64,000 nt of DNA from Plebeiibacterium sediminum (GTDB lineage: Bacteria; Bacteroidota; Bacteroidia; Bacteroidales; Marinilabiliaceae): NCBI RefSeq assembly GCF_026013605.1, contig NZ_JAPDPJ010000028.1:1-64000 (forward strand). The letters run 5' to 3'. This document shows, piece by piece, positions 61,251-64,000 of this stretch. Every line of letters begins with the position of its first letter. The first letter of the stretch is position 1. A program made the position numbers and the translations under genes. Under the pieces are notes generated by a model. It did not search any database and had not been told where the DNA came from. It saw only the letters and a program-made list of their open reading frames with translations.

Positions 61251-64000
61251 ATGAATAAAATCTTAAACAAACGACTTAATTTAAGCCTTCTTCTCATTTT
61301 TATTGTTAATGGTCTTCTGCTGGCTCAAAATAATGAAATATTAGTTAGTGGCACCATGACCGATAGTGAGGGAGAACCTATTGTGGGACTAACAGTTTTA
61401 ATTGAAGGAACAGATAAAGGTACCGTTACTGATATTTACGGAAATTATACCATTAAAGCACCGCTGAACTCAACTCTGGTTTTTAGTTTTATAGGAATGA
61501 AAACGCAGCGCGCCATTGTAACCCGTATGGGATTAAATCCAGTAGGAACACGACAAGTAATTCCGTACAATAACAATGAGGAGAGCACCCGGTTTACACA
61601 CGAAAAGCAGGTGAAAACAAAACAGGATTCCATTAATTTTGCCAAACGAATGAAAAAGTACCGGCAATATGTTTCCGATTCTTCAGTTTTAAACAGTTAT
61701 CAAAGAACACAAATTGTTGCACCTGATGTAAGTACTTCAAAAGATATCCGTAAAATTCAACGCTATACAGATCCCAATAGGCAAAGGGATTTTATGTTAG
61801 GCAAAATTATTGTGGAGAATGATTTTTCGATACTAACACCCGGTCGTACACCTCAGTTACAATCCACATACTCGCAGGGGCGTCCAAGTTTTGGTGAGCT
61901 TACCTATCAGGGCCCCGAAACAGGAGAAATGTTTTCATGGGGACCGGCTCTTCGAAACCTTGAGTTTGATGGCATATCTACATCCAACGATAAAAACGGT
62001 TCACTGGTTTTACGAGGAACCGGTAATGGTAAGGCCGCAAAATTTTACGATCCCAAACACCTGTTTAAAAACGGTTTTGTACGATCAACAGGTATTACCA
62101 GTTACCAAACCATTTTTGGAGTACAAACTAATGTATCCTATCAAAATCAACACAGTAGCGGCATATTACCCAATGAGGAAATGACTCAAAATAACCTTAG
62201 GTTTAATGTCAAGCTGAATAACGGCATAAAAATCAACTTGAATTATGCTCATACAGAAGAACAGTTTAAGAACAGATTATTGCAATCACGTATGTTGGCG
62301 GCAACTTATTTAACACCTGTTTCTTTCGATAACGCCAATGGATTGTCAACTAAAAAGGCCCGATCAAATATAGAAAGCATTTACCATCCTGATGAATCCA
62401 TTCGTAGTGCTTCCCCAGGAAATTTAGATAATCCATATTTAATAGCTCAGGAGGCCAGGGATGATAACAATTTAGAAACGCTTACATACAGCATTGCCTA
62501 TCATCCCTGTTGGAATACGGGTTCTGTTGATGTTAGTTTGTCAGGTGAGTTGTGGCAAAATACACAACAAATGTTTTTCCCGGAGGCAATGGCTGGTTTA
62601 AATTCTGATCATAGTAGCAAAAGAGATGATAAGTTTAATAATTATTTTATCAGAGCTATTTTATCAAACCGATTGTACGATTATAAATTACAATTTAAAA
62701 TGCCCATGAATGCTGAGTTTTATAGCTATAAGCAGTCTTTAAATTTCAATGGAATCAGTCAGAAAGGGCTTAATCGTAATCGACAGTCTTTTACAGCTAA
62801 TCCTTATGTACAATTTAACGATGATTATAGCTACATTTTTATTAGAGCCGGAGCCAATATGTATGCTTCGTCTACCAGTGATAAAACTTATTTATGGCCC
62901 AGCGTTGGAGCTTTTATAAAGCCTTTTGATATTTTGGATGATATCTTTTATTGGGATACAAATTATGTCATGCAGGAATTTAAAATCAGGTATAATTTTG
63001 GAAAACAAGCCAGTGAATATAGCCTGTATACCAAGCCAGGTATTTCAAACTCTTTGTTTTATGATGTAGAAGATTATAACCACTACTTTGAAGAAAAAGG
63101 AATGGGTTATGCCGAAGATATCAACCCTGAAATAATTACCAGGCATGAATTAGGCATTGAAGCATCTTTTCTAAATGGAAATATTTACTCAGAGGCTTCA
63201 TTTTTTACTTCAAATCAAAAGAATAGTATTTATCCAATTGTGGAAAATCAGCAACTGGTATATAAAAATGTTGGAGAAATAAATACACGAGGATGGGAAG
63301 AATCTTTAACAGCCCGCATTTTTAATGGTAATTTCCGATGGAAGACGAATTTATCTTTGGCCCAAACCAAATCAGAAGTACATAAACTTACGGAAGCCGG
63401 TCCAATTGCCCTTGCCGGATTTAACAATGTGCATACCACTTTAATTGAAGGGAAGGCACCCGGAGTAATAAGTGGTAGTACTTTTCAACGTACAGCCAAT
63501 GGTCAAAAGATTATTAGTGATGAGGGTTTTCCTATAAAAGAGGATGTACTTTCGGTAATTGGAAATCCTAACCCGGACTGGTTAATTGGTTTAAATAGTG
63601 AATTTTACACTCAGGGAGTGGAATGGGGGTTTACTATTGATTGTGTTTTAGGTGGAGATGTATGGAATGGAACACAGGCCGCACTTGATTTTTATGGTGT
63701 TTCGGAATATACGGCTAAACATCGTAATACCAATGATTATATTTTTAATGGTGTACGTCAGGATGGTTCTGTGAATAATCAGTTGGTTGATTTTGCACCT
63801 AAGGAGGGGAGTGTTTATGATAACAAATGGGTTCGTTATGGACCCGGAGGAGTGGCTGAAGATTATATAGAAGATGCATCACGACTCGTGTTAAAGGAAT
63901 TGTTTGTAAGTTATAGTTTTAAGGATAGGGTGATAAGGCATTTGAGGTTGCAAAATCTATCCGTAACGTTAGCGGCTCATAACCTGGTTACCATATCGGG
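61251..64000 (+). CDS. SusC/RagA-like outer-membrane receptor, cut by window edge
   Basis: An open frame runs from the ATG at 61251 to the window end with no stop (over 916 codons). It has a signal peptide (MNKILNKRLNLSLLLIFIVNGLLLAQ), a CarboxypepD_reg-like domain (GTMTDSEGEPIVGLTVLIEGTDKGTVTDIYGNYTI), a divergent plug region and many TonB-receptor barrel strands ending near LVLKELFVSYSFKD and LSVTLAAHNLV. It imports oligosaccharides or similar ligands across the outer membrane with TonB. The familiar DEVVVVGYG-type sequence and a standard plug are not recognisable after the first domain, so it belongs to a divergent branch. A SusD partner would follow to the right. Confidence 0.85.
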   Translation, partial: MNKILNKRLNLSLLLIFIVNGLLLAQNNEILVSGTMTDSEGEPIVGLTVLIEGTDKGTVTDIYGNYTIKAPLNSTLVFSFIGMKTQRAIVTRMGLNPVGTRQVIPYNNNEESTRFTHEKQVKTKQDSINFAKRMKKYRQYVSDSSVLNSYQRTQIVAPDVSTSKDIRKIQRYTDPNRQRDFMLGKIIVENDFSILTPGRTPQLQSTYSQGRPSFGELTYQGPETGEMFSWGPALRNLEFDGISTSNDKNGSLVLRGTGNGKAAKFYDPKHLFKNGFVRSTGITSYQTIFGVQTNVSYQNQHSSGILPNEEMTQNNLRFNVKLNNGIKINLNYAHTEEQFKNRLLQSRMLAATYLTPVSFDNANGLSTKKARSNIESIYHPDESIRSASPGNLDNPYLIAQEARDDNNLETLTYSIAYHPCWNTGSVDVSLSGELWQNTQQMFFPEAMAGLNSDHSSKRDDKFNNYFIRAILSNRLYDYKLQFKMPMNAEFYSYKQSLNFNGISQKGLNRNRQSFTANPYVQFNDDYSYIFIRAGANMYASSTSDKTYLWPSVGAFIKPFDILDDIFYWDTNYVMQEFKIRYNFGKQASEYSLYTKPGISNSLFYDVEDYNHYFEEKGMGYAEDINPEIITRHELGIEASFLNGNIYSEASFFTSNQKNSIYPIVENQQLVYKNVGEINTRGWEESLTARIFNGNFRWKTNLSLAQTKSEVHKLTEAGPIALAGFNNVHTTLIEGKAPGVISGSTFQRTANGQKIISDEGFPIKEDVLSVIGNPNPDWLIGLNSEFYTQGVEWGFTIDCVLGGDVWNGTQAALDFYGVSEYTAKHRNTNDYIFNGVRQDGSVNNQLVDFAPKEGSVYDNKWVRYGPGGVAEDYIEDASRLVLKELFVSYSFKDRVIRHLRLQNLSVTLAAHNLVTIS

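Noticed and set aside
1-64000. CRISPR arrays, tRNA or rRNA genes
   Set aside because: No regularly spaced identical repeats, no cloverleaf with CCA or T-loop motifs and no conserved rRNA blocks were found.

Overview
The window is AT-rich DNA from a member of the Bacteroidota, most likely an anaerobic or facultative Bacteroidales/Marinilabiliales-type bacterium. The signs are type IX secretion C-terminal sorting domains (52684-53937 and 54608-57226), a hybrid two-component PUL regulator (38697-43010), a SusC/RagA receptor running off the right edge (61251-64000), lineage-typical families such as DUF4837, DUF4783 and DUF6263, promoter elements of the TTG/TAnnTTTG type, and the near absence of Shine-Dalgarno sequences. 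I see no rRNA, tRNA, CRISPR array, integrase or intact transposase.

Left part (1-8.5 kb): an amino-acid-type permease fused to a degenerate PTS EIIA domain and a TrkA-C-like domain, a lipoprotein, a CDGSH iron-sulfur protein, a GPP34 protein, a Vat/CatB-type acetyltransferase, a NagB/6PGL-like protein and a PHP phosphoesterase. From 8.66 to 15.3 kb lies a leftward hydrogen module: a sigma-54 activator, then a 2Fe-2S thioredoxin-like ferredoxin, a sensory (group C) [FeFe] hydrogenase with a PAS domain, a SpoIIE/PP2C phosphatase and a group B [FeFe] hydrogenase. The gap between the activator and the rest holds a -24/-12-like promoter and two matching palindromes 52 bp apart. This is the best candidate in the window for a coherent, little-described regulatory system.

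Centre (15.4-37 kb): mostly housekeeping. It holds a TonB protein, DUF4837 and TPR proteins, a cobalamin riboswitch driving a BtuF-C-D importer, an FKBP isomerase, a nuclease-like lipoprotein, nadC, rlmH, an NtrY-like histidine kinase, a hemerythrin/LuxR pair, the GTPases der and era, a thioesterase, mntP and a GNAT enzyme.

Right part (37-64 kb): carbohydrate and accessory DNA. A rhaM-GH43 operon diverges from a large hybrid two-component sensor, and a GH115 glucuronidase lies beyond it. Between sensor and GH115 sits an MNT-HEPN toxin-antitoxin pair bracketed by two ~130-bp direct repeats. From 47 to 60.7 kb there are many small unrelated genes (DUF1963, DUF4279, truncated AraC/GyrI-like, CPBP, unknowns), two T9SS cargo proteins including a C10 peptidase, an orphan XRE antitoxin with a toxin remnant, a broken GNAT gene, and a ~350-bp dispersed repeat present twice. 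The window ends inside a SusC/RagA-like receptor preceded by a strong 15-bp inverted repeat. All identifications are by reading motifs; no database search was run.
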